Below, piece after piece: positions 15,898-25,002 of a DNA stretch of 64,000 nucleotides; positions within the stretch are counted from its first letter, which is position 1, and each line of letters begins with the position of its first letter. Position numbers and translations under genes: made by a program. A model generated the notes under the pieces. That model made no database searches. It was not told the origin of the DNA and saw only the letters and a program-made list of their open reading frames with translations. The DNA comes from JBLMZI01 sp050258755 (lineage in GTDB: Bacteria > Bacillota > Syntrophomonadia > Syntrophomonadales > DTU052), in NCBI GenBank assembly GCA_050258755.1, contig JBLMZI010000011.1, forward strand, positions 124,001-188,000, in the 5' to 3' direction.

Positions 15898-18551
15898 ACG
15901 AAGTAAAAGATGTCGAACAAAAAGCGGCGCAAGAGATCAAACGATTGGCCCGGCAGGTGTACATCAGCGGGGCCGTCTTCTGCGGCGTGCTGAATATCAT
16001 TGTCGGCATGTTGTATTGTGTAGTCGTTGGGCAGTATGACATTCACAGAATGATTGCCGCCGGCGTAATGGCCTCAGTGGGTGGCGTAATTTTGGTCATG
16101 CTGATTACTCCCGGCAATATCCGGAAGTTTTATCGGCCGATCGGGATTTCTGCCGCCTTTTTGGAACGCATTGCAAACGGGGATTTGACCGGAAGCCTGA
16201 AAGACGAGCATTTCGGGCCGCTGGATATTATGCGGCTGGCTTTTGATCAGATGGCGTTCAGCACACGGCGGTTGGTCGGGGGTTTGTTTCAAATCCTCGG
16301 TGTCGTGGTCCATTCGGTTGGGGTCATGAATGAAACGGCGGAGCAGAACTCCCGGATTGCGCGGGAGATTGCAGCAGCGATTCAGGAGGTGGCCCACGGC
16401 AGCAGTGAACAGAAACGGTCTGTTCATGAAATGAAAGAAGAAAGCATTCAGATTCAGAGCCTGATTCGCTCGGTTATTGACCATGCACGTGAATTCGGGA
16501 ACATCATACAGCGAACCCGCGGCATGACCCGAAACGGCATTCAGGCGGTGGATGCGCAAAAGAGCCGGATGGAAGCCAACCGGACGGTCATTGACACCAT
16601 GGATCAGGCTATACAAGATTTGGTCACCAAGTCGGGCGAAATCCGCACCATCATGAGGGCCATTCAGGATATAGCTGAACAGACCAATCTTCTTGCTTTG
16701 AACGCGTCGATCGAAGCGGCGCGAACCGGGGAGGCCCGGGGCAAGGGCTTTCAGGTTGTGGCCGGCGAAGTTCGCACGCTGGCCGAACAATCGGCGCATG
16801 CCGCTTCGGAAATTGACGAACTGACCAAGAGTATTCAGGCGAGTGTTGAACAGGTGGCCGGGGAAACCGGTCAGGCAAAGTCGGCCATTTTCGAACAGGC
16901 CGGCGCGATTGAAAAGACGAGCTCGATGATTCACATCGTGGGCGGACAATTTGAAGAAATGGTTGCTGAAATCGAACAGCTTAGCGGCCAACTGCAGGGC
17001 GGATACCAGGCGATCGATGTCATGGCGGAAGCGATGGCGAAACTCAGCACCAATGTCAATGTATGCTCAGCCGGGGCTGATGACGTGGCCATGATGGCCG
17101 GTGATCTGGCAAACAGTATGAGCAAGATGCAGCAGATGGCCGCTGGCTTAAACCAGACGGTCGAGCACCTGCGGATGATCACAGCCCGGTTCAAACTTCC
17201 GGATGACATCCAGAAGCCGTCGGAAAGCGGAACCGGGGATCATTTTGACGCTTCGGTGCTGAAAGCGGTCGCAGCGGCATATACCCGCCGGACCAATATT
17301 CTTGGCGCGCTCGGCGGCGGCATTCTGTTCGGTCCGTTGGTATTCTGGGCATCCGGGACCACGCGTCTGGCAGATGGGTCCTTCGCGACGGGACATTTCA
17401 TCCTGGCTTTGATCATGAGTGCCGGGGCGGGCATCATCGTGGGCGGTGGATCAACCCTGCGCAACCGGAAAAAGTCAATTTTCCCCGTGGCAAACCTGCT
17501 GGAGCAGGCGAAGCGTATTTCCACCGGCGATTTAAGCCAGCAAATCAGCAAAGATACTTTCATGGGAACCCTCGAATATGCGGGCGATGTTTTAAATAAT
17601 ATGACGGCCAATCTGAACGGGATGGCGCGGGAGATTGTCGAGGCGGGAATCCAGATGAACCAAGCGGCTGGCGAAACCGTAACGATGGCGGATCAGGTGG
17701 CGCAAATCGGGGAGCGTGTGGCGGAAACGACGCGCGAGATCGCCCGCGGCGCGACCAATCAGTCGCTTGAACTGCAATCGATTCAGCCGATGGTGCGCAA
17801 AGTTGCCGAAATTGCTCGGGAAACCGAAGAAATCATGAACCATGTCGATCGGGTTGCGGCGGAAACCGCCGAGCAGGTCGAGGAAGGTCTGAAATCAGCC
17901 GACCACCAGCGCCGAATGGTCGAGCAAAACATGGGCATGGTGGACCGGGTAGCGCACACGGTTCGGGAGCTGGAGGGAAAATCAAAACTGATCGGCCAGA
18001 TCGTCAAAACGATTTCCGATATTGCCCGGCAAACCAATTTGCTGGCCCTAAACGCCGCCGTTGAGGCATTCCGGGCCGGAGAAGAAGGCCGCGGCTTCGC
18101 CGTGGTGGCCGACGAGGTCCGCAAGCTTGCAGAAGAAACCGCCGGAGCCGCGAATCAGATCTACGGTCTGATCGAGGTCGTGCAGCAGCAGACGGAACTG
18201 GTCGTTACCAACATGGCGGCAGCCAGAGAAGCGATGGAAGACCAGACTGCGGCGGTCCGAAGCGGGGAGGAAACCCTGCGGGAAATGGTTCAGGAAGTTC
18301 GTCCGATCATTCAGGAAGCGAAAGACATGTCGCAGACCGTCCGCGCGATTTACGAACTGACCGGTCGTATGGCGGGTCAGTCAGAAGCCATCTCCCAGGC
18401 CAGCCACGCCATGGCGGCGGCGGCCGAAGAAGTGGCGGCTTCGACGGTCGAGCAGGAACGCTCGATTGGCGCCGTCAAGGCCACCGCAAGCGATTTTGCG
18501 GTGCTGACCGGCAAGTTCTACCGCCGGATATCCAGCTTGAAACTGAATTAG
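15894..18551 (+). CDS. Methyl-accepting chemotaxis-like protein with two complete signalling modules in tandem
   Basis: 885 aa. The protein is an internal duplication. Module 1 has two transmembrane helices (about 22-46 and 53-71), a HAMP-like linker and an MCP signalling domain whose hairpin tip DIAEQTNLLALNAS is near residue 259. Module 2 again has two helices (about 467-487 and 498-518), a HAMP region (LLEQAKRISTGDLSQQI) and a second tip DIARQTNLLALNAA near 709. There is no extracellular ligand domain of note in either half. The first tip is slightly irregular (GEARGKGFQVV has an extra residue compared with the second, GEEGRGFAVV). Known MCPs have one signalling domain, so two CheA/CheW-interacting tips on one chain are unusual. 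No che genes are nearby. Confidence 0.88.
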   Translation: MNEVKDVEQKAAQEIKRLARQVYISGAVFCGVLNIIVGMLYCVVVGQYDIHRMIAAGVMASVGGVILVMLITPGNIRKFYRPIGISAAFLERIANGDLTGSLKDEHFGPLDIMRLAFDQMAFSTRRLVGGLFQILGVVVHSVGVMNETAEQNSRIAREIAAAIQEVAHGSSEQKRSVHEMKEESIQIQSLIRSVIDHAREFGNIIQRTRGMTRNGIQAVDAQKSRMEANRTVIDTMDQAIQDLVTKSGEIRTIMRAIQDIAEQTNLLALNASIEAARTGEARGKGFQVVAGEVRTLAEQSAHAASEIDELTKSIQASVEQVAGETGQAKSAIFEQAGAIEKTSSMIHIVGGQFEEMVAEIEQLSGQLQGGYQAIDVMAEAMAKLSTNVNVCSAGADDVAMMAGDLANSMSKMQQMAAGLNQTVEHLRMITARFKLPDDIQKPSESGTGDHFDASVLKAVAAAYTRRTNILGALGGGILFGPLVFWASGTTRLADGSFATGHFILALIMSAGAGIIVGGGSTLRNRKKSIFPVANLLEQAKRISTGDLSQQISKDTFMGTLEYAGDVLNNMTANLNGMAREIVEAGIQMNQAAGETVTMADQVAQIGERVAETTREIARGATNQSLELQSIQPMVRKVAEIARETEEIMNHVDRVAAETAEQVEEGLKSADHQRRMVEQNMGMVDRVAHTVRELEGKSKLIGQIVKTISDIARQTNLLALNAAVEAFRAGEEGRGFAVVADEVRKLAEETAGAANQIYGLIEVVQQQTELVVTNMAAAREAMEDQTAAVRSGEETLREMVQEVRPIIQEAKDMSQTVRAIYELTGRMAGQSEAISQASHAMAAAAEEVAASTVEQERSIGAVKATASDFAVLTGKFYRRISSLKLN

Positions 18552-18603
18552 ATAAGCGCTCAATCAGCAATGAGGTTGATGCCGATCCTGGGGGAGGACC
18601 GCA

Positions 18604-19500
18604 ATGGAGAACTTTTATAAAACGCTTCTGGACCATATGCGGGATGGGGTTTATTTCGTCGATCCTCACCGGCGTATTACGTTTTGGAATAAAGGCGCGG
18701 AGCTGATCACCGGGTTTTCCGCCCAGGAGGTTGTCGGCCGGTCCTGTGCTGATAACATCCTGGTCCATGTTGACGATTCGGGACGGAACCTCTGCAGCGG
18801 GCTGTGCCCTCTGGCGGCTTCGATGGAAACCGGCCGGGAGAATGCCGCCAAAGTATACTTGCATCATAAAGAGGGGCATCGGGTTCCGGTTCAGGTTCGG
18901 ACTGCGCCGATCATCGACTCGAACGGCCAATTAATCGGCGGGGTCGAGACGTTTAACGAGAATCAGGAAATCGTATTGGCGATTGAACGGATCAGGGAAC
19001 TTGAAGGCATGGCGTTTTTCGATAAGCTCACCGGACTGCCGAACCGGCGGATGATCGATCAGCATCTTGCTGCCCGACATGAGGAACTGGTCCGAAACGG
19101 CTGGCCGTTTGGCGTTCTGATGCTGGATATCGACCGGTTCAAAGGGATTAACGACACTTACGGCCATCAGGTCGGGGATGAAGTGTTGAAGCTGGTCGCC
19201 CGAACGATGCTTGCGGTCACTCGAAAATACGATTTGGTGGCGCGTTGGGGCGGCGAGGAATTCATAGCCGTGCTGGCCAACGTAAACCGGGAACAGCTTG
19301 AAGCGATCGGCAACAAATACCGAGTCCTGGTGGAAAAGTCCTTTGCTGAAATAAATGGCAGCCGGATTGAGGTGACCATTTCAGCCGGGGGAGTCCTTGC
19401 CAGGGTGGACGAATCGATTGATTCACTGATTGAGCGTGCTGATGGCGCTCTGTACAACAGTAAGGAAAATGGCCGTAACCGGGTGACCATCGCGGAGTGA
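18604..19500 (+). CDS. PAS-GGDEF diguanylate cyclase
   Basis: 298 aa. An N-terminal PAS domain (residues about 5-115, including GVYFVDPHRRITFWNKGAELITG) is followed by a GGDEF domain (about 135-298). The active-site loop is GGEEF at about 216-220, and an RxxD inhibitory site (RKYD) lies five residues before it, so the enzyme should make cyclic di-GMP with product inhibition. It lies 52 bases after the tandem MCP gene with a strong GGGGGAGG Shine-Dalgarno and is probably cotranscribed with it. Confidence 0.92.
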   Translation: MENFYKTLLDHMRDGVYFVDPHRRITFWNKGAELITGFSAQEVVGRSCADNILVHVDDSGRNLCSGLCPLAASMETGRENAAKVYLHHKEGHRVPVQVRTAPIIDSNGQLIGGVETFNENQEIVLAIERIRELEGMAFFDKLTGLPNRRMIDQHLAARHEELVRNGWPFGVLMLDIDRFKGINDTYGHQVGDEVLKLVARTMLAVTRKYDLVARWGGEEFIAVLANVNREQLEAIGNKYRVLVEKSFAEINGSRIEVTISAGGVLARVDESIDSLIERADGALYNSKENGRNRVTIAE

Positions 19501-19522
19501 CCCCCAAAAAACCGATGCGCAG

Positions 19523-19552
19523 CAGGCGGGCTTCATGCCCGCCTGATTTATT
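19523..19552 (+). terminator. Terminator after the diguanylate cyclase gene
   Basis: CAGGCGGGC and GCCCGCCTG form a perfect stem at 19523-19545, followed by ATTTATTT. Confidence 0.75.
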
Positions 19553-19651
19553 TACCAGATATGCGAGGCGCCCCTCACGCCTGGCGCGCAGGCATTCGCA
19601 AGCACCCTCCAATTTCTGCTATAATCCATCTTAAGGAGTAGCAGGGAGTGA

Positions 19652-20290
19652 TTGACGCTGTTCTTGAATCCCATGGATTTGGGTATTTTAGTGCTGGTGG
19701 GCCTCTTTGCCATCAACGGATACCGCAAAGGGCTGGTTCAAAGCATCGGCGGTATTCTTGCATTGGCTTTGGGGTTGTTTATCGCCGTGAACTACTGGCA
19801 GCCGACGAGTGATTATCTCCAGGACAATTACGGGCTGACCACAGTGATTTCGAAAGCCGTCGAAGATGCCATACCGGTTCCCTCTTTTGAAAGTCAGGAA
19901 GGCATGGTGCCGCTGTTCTTTAAATCAACCTTGTACGCGTATCGCGGCCTGGCCAATCATATAGCCCGGCTGGCAGTCGGCGGGCTGGCCTTCGGTTTGC
20001 TGCTGATGATTGTGGCCGCTGCCACCAGCTTTTTATGGAAGGGACTCGGGGTTCTGCTCGAAATCGGCATGTTAGGCTGGCTTAACCGGTTCGGCGGCAG
20101 CGCATTCGAGGTACTGCGCCTGCTGGTCATTCTTTCGATCGCGGCCGGACTGCTTATGCCGGTCATCCAGTCCATGTCTCAAACGGATACGCCCTTGATG
20201 GTTGCGGCCAGTGAAATGACCAGAGCCTCAACTTTCGTACCCATACTCGAGAAAAGCTTTCAATGGATGGGCACACTAATCGGGATGTGA
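19652..20290 (+). CDS. CvpA family membrane protein
   Basis: 212 aa, four to five predicted transmembrane segments. The motif GLFAINGYRKGLVQSIGGILALALGLF at the N-terminus and LNRFGGSAFEVLRLLVILSI later match the CvpA/colicin V production family. The TTG at 19652 follows AGGGAG; an ATG at 19673 is an alternative. The function of CvpA homologues in Firmicutes is poorly defined and linked to the cell envelope. Confidence 0.75.
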   Translation: MTLFLNPMDLGILVLVGLFAINGYRKGLVQSIGGILALALGLFIAVNYWQPTSDYLQDNYGLTTVISKAVEDAIPVPSFESQEGMVPLFFKSTLYAYRGLANHIARLAVGGLAFGLLLMIVAAATSFLWKGLGVLLEIGMLGWLNRFGGSAFEVLRLLVILSIAAGLLMPVIQSMSQTDTPLMVAASEMTRASTFVPILEKSFQWMGTLIGM

Positions 20291-20354
20291 CTCCCAAATA
20301 GGTATCCTCATCCACCAATGATCGGTCTAAAAGATAATACAAGGAGGAAGCGGA

Positions 20355-21749
20355 ATGGAAAAGACCAGGGAAAAGAATGCCTGGCTCCGGCTTGCGGCCA
20401 AGGAAGGAAAGGACATTGACCGGATTGCCGACGGCTACGTGCGGTTTTTGAACGAGGTGCGCACGGAGCGGCAGGCGGTGGACTATATCACCAGTGTTGC
20501 GAAATCCGCTAAATTCGTCCCACTGTCGGCCGTAAAAAAACTGAAGGCGGGCGATCGGGTTATCTGGCAGGAACACGGCAAGATTTCGGCCCTTTGCATC
20601 ATCGGAAAGCAGCCGATAGAAGAAGGAATTAACCTGGTCGCGTCGCATGCGGACGCTCCCAGAGTCGATTTAAAACCGGTTCCGCTTTACGAGGATGCCG
20701 GCATGGCCTTGTTCAAGACTCACTACTATGGGGGAATCAAGAAATACCAGTGGACCGCGATACCGCTGGCGCTGCACGGTGTCGTGATCAAGAAAGACGG
20801 AACCAAGGTGGAGATCCGGATCGGCGATGCACCGGAAGATCCAGTCTTTACGATCACTGATTTGCTTCCCCATCTGGCCAAAGACCAGATGGAAAAAAAG
20901 ATGGGTGAAGGGGTTACCGGCGAGGGACTGAATATTCTGGTCGGCAGCCTGCCGCAGCCAAAAGGGAAGAAGGAAGAACCCGGGCAGCAGCGGATCAAAG
21001 CGGCGATCGAAGAGCTGCTGAAAAACAAATACGGAATCGAGCCAGAGGATTTCCTCAGTGCGGAACTGCAGGGGGTACCGGCGATTCCGGCGCGGGAGAT
21101 CGGTTTTGACCGGAGCCTGATTGGCGGTTTCGGGCAGGATGACCGGGTTTGTGTATATACCTCGCTGGCTGCCGCGTTGGAAGTGAAAGCGCCGGAAAAA
21201 ACGGCGGTCTGCTTGTTTGCGGACAAAGAGGAAATCGGCAGTGTCGGCAACACCGGCTTGGAATCGTTTGTTTTGGAACACTTGATCTCCGACCTACTTG
21301 AAAAAGCAGGCAAAACAGATTTTGCGTTGGTACGCCGGGCGCTGCGCTACGCAAAGGCTTTATCGGCAGACGTTAATGGGGCTGTGGATCCCAATTACGA
21401 AGGGGTCTTTGAAAAAATGAATTCCGCCTTTGTTGGGCAGGGGGTCTGTGTCACCAAATACACGGGATCCCGCGGTAAATCAGGCGCCAGTGAAGCCAAC
21501 GCCGAGTTCGTGGCCCAAATCAGGCGGCTGTTTGATGACAACGATGTTCCCTGGCAGGCTGGCGAACTGGGTAAGGTAGACCAGGGCGGGGGGGGCACGG
21601 TTTCCATGTTCCTGGCGCGGTATGGGATGGAAGTGCTGGATTGCGGGGTAGCCCTCCTGGGGATGCATTCCCCGTTCGAAGTCACCGCAAAGAGCGATAT
21701 CTATGCCACGTACAAGGCATATAAAGTGTTTATGCAATCATTCGCCTGA
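20355..21749 (+). CDS. M18 family zinc aminopeptidase
   Basis: 464 aa, the usual M18 length. Metal-site motifs are SHADAPRVDLKP (His near residue 98), FADKEEIGSVGNTG and GMHSPFEV at the C-terminus. M18 enzymes are cytosolic dinuclear-metal aminopeptidases that remove N-terminal residues, often acidic or hydrophobic. AAGGAGGAAG precedes the ATG. It stands alone between cvpA and selD. Confidence 0.92.
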   Translation: MEKTREKNAWLRLAAKEGKDIDRIADGYVRFLNEVRTERQAVDYITSVAKSAKFVPLSAVKKLKAGDRVIWQEHGKISALCIIGKQPIEEGINLVASHADAPRVDLKPVPLYEDAGMALFKTHYYGGIKKYQWTAIPLALHGVVIKKDGTKVEIRIGDAPEDPVFTITDLLPHLAKDQMEKKMGEGVTGEGLNILVGSLPQPKGKKEEPGQQRIKAAIEELLKNKYGIEPEDFLSAELQGVPAIPAREIGFDRSLIGGFGQDDRVCVYTSLAAALEVKAPEKTAVCLFADKEEIGSVGNTGLESFVLEHLISDLLEKAGKTDFALVRRALRYAKALSADVNGAVDPNYEGVFEKMNSAFVGQGVCVTKYTGSRGKSGASEANAEFVAQIRRLFDDNDVPWQAGELGKVDQGGGGTVSMFLARYGMEVLDCGVALLGMHSPFEVTAKSDIYATYKAYKVFMQSFA

Positions 21750-21799
21750 TCATCATCCAGCGGCAGCAGACGAGTGCTTGAATAGATCACAACAACGAC

Positions 21800-21870
21800 A
21801 AGGGACAGACTTCCGCTCCTAATTGGCGTGGTGAAGCAAAGCGGAACATGAGCATCGCGGTGTGTCCCTT
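21800..21870 (+). repeat. Nested inverted-repeat structure upstream of selD
   Basis: AAGGGACA (21800-21807) pairs with TGTCCCTT (21863-21870), and inside it TTCCGCT (21811-21817) pairs with AGCGGAA (21840-21846). The pattern of outer GGGACA/TGTCCC arms resembles REP or small MITE elements common in Peptococcaceae-type genomes, but it could also be a leader structure for selD. Confidence 0.45.
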
Positions 21871-21892
21871 ATCCTGAGAGAGGAGGGGTTTC

Positions 21893-22930
21893 ATGGACGG
21901 CAAGACCAGGCTTACCAGCATGGTCCGGGCGGCCGGGTGAGCGGCTAAAATGGGTCCGGGGACCCTTCATGACCTGTTGGCCGGGCTTTCTGTTAAGTGG
22001 GACCCCAATCTGCTGGTTGGTTTTGAAACGGCTGATGATGCAGGCGTTTATCGCCTTGATGATCAAACGGCCCTCATTCAGACGGTTGATTTCTTTACCC
22101 CGATGGTTGATGATCCGTACTGGTTCGGACAGATCGCGGCTGCCAACGCGCTGAGCGATGTTTACGCAATGGGCGGGCGCCCGATGACGGCGATGAACAT
22201 CGTTGCGTACCCAACCTGCGGTAACCTTTCAGTGCTGCGGGAAATCCTGCGCGGCGGGCTGGATAAGATTCAGGAGGCCGGCGCGGTACTGGTGGGCGGG
22301 CACACCGTCGACGACAACGAGCCGAAATATGGGCTGTCGGTAACGGGCGTTGTCCGGCCAGATTCGGTCATCGCTAACCGCGGGGTGCAGCCCGGCGATG
22401 CGATCTATTTAAGTAAACCGCTGGGGACCGGCGTTATAGCGACTGCGATCAAAGCGGAAATGGCCGAACCTGAGGTTGTCGAGACAGCGACGCGCAGCAT
22501 GGCTGCATTGAACCGCGGCGCGATGGAAATCATGACTCGGGTTCCAACGCACGCCGCGACGGATGTTACCGGCTTCGGGCTGCTGGGTCATTTGATGGAA
22601 ATGGCGGAAGCCAGCGAGGTAACCATAACCCTGCAGCATTCAGCCGTTCCGATGCTGCCAGGAAGCCTGGATTGCGCACGGATGGGATTGATTCCGGGCG
22701 GAACCTACAGTAATCGCGACTATTTAGCTTCACGGGTGATCCATGCGGGCCAGGTGGACCGCGCTGTGCTTGATATATTGTATACGCCGGAAACCTCGGG
22801 CGGGCTGCTGATTGCGGTGCCGGCCGGGGTGGCTTCGGACTTGGAGGAACTGGCCCGTTTGGCCGACGTAAAATTGACACTGGTGGCCACGGCAAGCCGG
22901 CGGCGTGAGATGAGCATTGAAGTGGAATAG
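21893..22930 (+). CDS. selD: Selenide, water dikinase, selenocysteine-containing
   Basis: 345 aa when the in-frame TGA at 21938-21940 is read as selenocysteine (residue 16). It makes selenophosphate from selenide and ATP, the donor used by SelA. The ATG at 21893 has AGGAGGGG 5 bases upstream and runs in frame through the TGA. The local sequence is RAAG-U-AAKMGPG, where SelD proteins have Cys or Sec followed by the essential lysine. Downstream blocks include DDAGVYRLDDQTALIQTVDF and VYAMGGRP. Starting at the ATG after the TGA (21950) would delete the catalytic segment. A SECIS-like hairpin follows the TGA. yedF is 13 bases downstream. Confidence 0.95.
21952..21965 (+). promoter_or_regulatory. 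Candidate bacterial SECIS element in selD
   Basis: GGGTC (21952-21956) pairs with GACCC (21961-21965) around CGGG. The loop starts 17 bases after the TGA with G at its second position, within the known bacterial SECIS spacing. Confidence 0.65.
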
Positions 22931-22943
22931 AGGAGTGAATTGA

Positions 22944-23525
22944 ATGGAACACGTAGTTGATTGCCGGGGCCTTACCTGCCCGCAGCCGGTGGTGCTGACG
23001 AAACAGGCCTTGGAACGGATGGCATCCGGAGAACTGGTCACGGTGGTCGACAATAAGACCGCCGTGGAAAACGTGGTTCGAATGGCTGAAAACATGGCCT
23101 ACGATGTCGACGTTGAAGAAAAAGGGGAAGAGTACCGGATTCATATTGTCAAAACCGTCAATGCCCATTCGCCGGACTTGGACCCGTACGGCCGAAGCGT
23201 TCTCTTGGTTACCAGCCGGTTCTTAGGCCGCGGGGATGACGAACTCGGGGCGACTTTGATGAAAAGCTATTTCTATTCCTTGTCGCAGATGACCGCGTCA
23301 GTCGGAACTATTATCCTGATGAACGCGGGCGTGGCGTTAAGCTGCCAGGGTTCCGAGGTTCTGGATCACCTATTGGTGATCGAGCAAGCCGGTGTTGATG
23401 TGCTGTCGTGTGGGACCTGTCTTGACTACTACAACCTGAAGAGTGAATTGATGGTTGGGAAAGTCACCAACATGTACGCTATTATGGAGAAAATCTCGAT
23501 TGCCCCGAAGGTAATTACACTATGA
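22944..23525 (+). CDS. yedF: Selenium metabolism protein YedF (TusA + DsrE domains)
   Basis: 193 aa. An N-terminal TusA-like domain (VDCRGLTCPQPVVLTKQAL, with the CPxP motif) is joined to a DsrE-like domain (VTSRFLGRGDDELGATLMKSYFYSL, then DVLSCGTCLDYY). This fusion is the YedF family commonly encoded beside selD and thought to handle sulfur or selenium in selenium metabolism. It ends overlapping mscS by four bases. Confidence 0.92.
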   Translation: MEHVVDCRGLTCPQPVVLTKQALERMASGELVTVVDNKTAVENVVRMAENMAYDVDVEEKGEEYRIHIVKTVNAHSPDLDPYGRSVLLVTSRFLGRGDDELGATLMKSYFYSLSQMTASVGTIILMNAGVALSCQGSEVLDHLLVIEQAGVDVLSCGTCLDYYNLKSELMVGKVTNMYAIMEKISIAPKVITL

Positions 23526-24343
23526 ACCAACTTTGGAATAAGGTCTCCGTATCTTTTGCTGGAAATGCCTCCAGTGCAGGCTGGGCGGAGTTAGCCGGTG
23601 TTCTGCTCCGAATCCTGGTTATTTGTTTTGCCGCGTATCTGATCAACCGGATTCTGACCCGGATCATCGCCCGAGCGCTGGAAGGAACCAACGCAAATAA
23701 CACGATGAATCCTCGGGTGGCGACCCTAACTTCGCTGCTGCAAAGCATTGTCATGTACATCATTTATTTTGTTGCCGGCATTATGGTGCTTCAGGAACTG
23801 CACGTACAAACTTCGTCGATCCTTGCAAGTGCCGGAATCATTGGGCTCGCGGCTGGCCTCGGCGCCCAGAACCTGATACGGGATGTGATTGCGGGCTTCT
23901 TTATTCTACTGGAAGACCAGTACGCGGTTGGGGATTACATAAGAATCGACGGGCTGACCGGCTTTGTCCGCGAAGTCGGGCTTCGATCGACCCGGCTGGT
24001 GGACGGGAATGGCGACACGCATATCATTCCCAACGGACAGATTTCCAAAGTTACCAATCACAACCGGACCGATCGCAAAGCCGTGGTTGACGTTCCGGTA
24101 TTGTATCAATACGAATGGGACCAGATTCAGCGCATCCTGAATGAGATCGCACAGGAAACGTCCGGATTTGATTATGTCCGCCAGACTCCCCAGGTGGTCG
24201 GAATCACCGATTTCACCAATGATCGCATGATGATTCGGATGGAAGCCATGACCCTGCCCGGACGGCAGGGGGAATTGGAACGGGAAATCCGGGCGCAGAT
24301 CAAACGCCGGTTTGACCAGGAAGGCATAGGATTCAAGAATTAA
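23522..24343 (+). CDS. Small-conductance mechanosensitive channel (MscS family)
   Basis: 273 aa. Three N-terminal transmembrane helices end in the pore-lining segment ILASAGIIGLAAGLGAQNLIRDVIAGFFIL. The beta domain follows (YAVGDYIRI, GFVREVGLRSTRL, IPNGQISKVTNHNR), as in short YggB-type MscS. It releases solutes under hypo-osmotic shock. Its ATG overlaps the yedF stop, so it is in the selD transcript, while by gene order it belongs to the conserved mscS-DUF951-rpsF block. Confidence 0.92.
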   Translation: MNQLWNKVSVSFAGNASSAGWAELAGVLLRILVICFAAYLINRILTRIIARALEGTNANNTMNPRVATLTSLLQSIVMYIIYFVAGIMVLQELHVQTSSILASAGIIGLAAGLGAQNLIRDVIAGFFILLEDQYAVGDYIRIDGLTGFVREVGLRSTRLVDGNGDTHIIPNGQISKVTNHNRTDRKAVVDVPVLYQYEWDQIQRILNEIAQETSGFDYVRQTPQVVGITDFTNDRMMIRMEAMTLPGRQGELEREIRAQIKRRFDQEGIGFKN

Positions 24344-24425
24344 GACCCCGGGACGGTAGGTTAGCCGATAAATTGCGAACAACATCGACGAGGGACATCG
24401 CTTTATCCCGCAGAAAGAGGGGCCT

Positions 24426-24623
24426 ATGCAGCCGAAACAGTTCGGGCTCGGGGATCGAGTAAAAATGAAAAAGCGGCACCCCTGCGGAAGCGCGGAGTGG
24501 ATCGTGACCCGAGTCGGGGCGGACGTTAAGATCAAATGCACCGGGTGTGACCGCCTGGTGATGATGACCCGCGCGGATTTCGAAAAAAACATGGTTGCCG
24601 TAATTAAGCCGGGAAAAGCTTAA
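24426..24623 (+). CDS. DUF951 family protein (YyzM-like)
   Basis: 65 aa. The motifs FGLGDRVKMKKRHPCG, WIVTRVGADVKIKCTGC and VMMTRADFEK are those of DUF951. The protein has a likely zinc-binding CxxC (CTGC) and one more Cys (HPCG). It sits between mscS and rpsF in many Firmicutes. Function unknown. Confidence 0.88.
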   Translation: MQPKQFGLGDRVKMKKRHPCGSAEWIVTRVGADVKIKCTGCDRLVMMTRADFEKNMVAVIKPGKA

Positions 24624-24696
24624 CCCTTGGGGCAGCAGTCTCATATCCATAACATAGGGTTAATTTGTTCTGGCCTTTAGAAGGGGGCGTTTTCGA

Positions 24697-24909
24697 ATGC
24701 TGCGTGGCGTACCAGACCAGCGGTTTCAGGAAGGGGATCTGGTTTCGGTGAATATCGGCGGGGACGCCGTTAAGTTCTGTATTATCGGATTTAAGCAAAA
24801 TGACCGGGGCGAACCAGTCGCCGTTTTAAAAGCCCTCTACAACCAAACCTTTGTAACGGAGAGGCCGGTCCGCGAATTGACCGGCCTGTTGATACGGGGC
24901 AAGCTTTGA
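24697..24909 (+). CDS. Hypothetical protein, 70 aa
   Basis: Not recognised. AGAAGGGGGCG lies 8-10 bases before the ATG and the protein is well formed, with a small beta-rich pattern (FQEGDLVSVNIGGDAVKFCIIGFK). It may be a small RNA- or ligand-binding barrel, but that is a guess. It ends just before the promoter of rpsF. Confidence 0.6.
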   Translation: MLRGVPDQRFQEGDLVSVNIGGDAVKFCIIGFKQNDRGEPVAVLKALYNQTFVTERPVRELTGLLIRGKL

Positions 24910-24910
24910 C

Positions 24911-24939
24911 TTGTCTTTCCAAAAGTCAGCTGGTATAAT
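24911..24939 (+). promoter_or_regulatory. Promoter of rpsF-ssb-rpsR
   Basis: TTGTCT (24911-24916), a 17-base spacer and TATAAT (24934-24939) with an extended TGG just before it; 63 bases upstream of the rpsF ATG. Confidence 0.75.
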
Positions 24940-25002
24940 ACTAAGGCATCCCTGCGCCAGGAAAATCCTGGGGCCGATAGTCCATAGGGAGGAGGTGACA
25001 AG

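Noticed and set aside
16074..16991. 305-aa open frame on the minus strand
   Set aside because: Antisense shadow of the tandem MCP gene.
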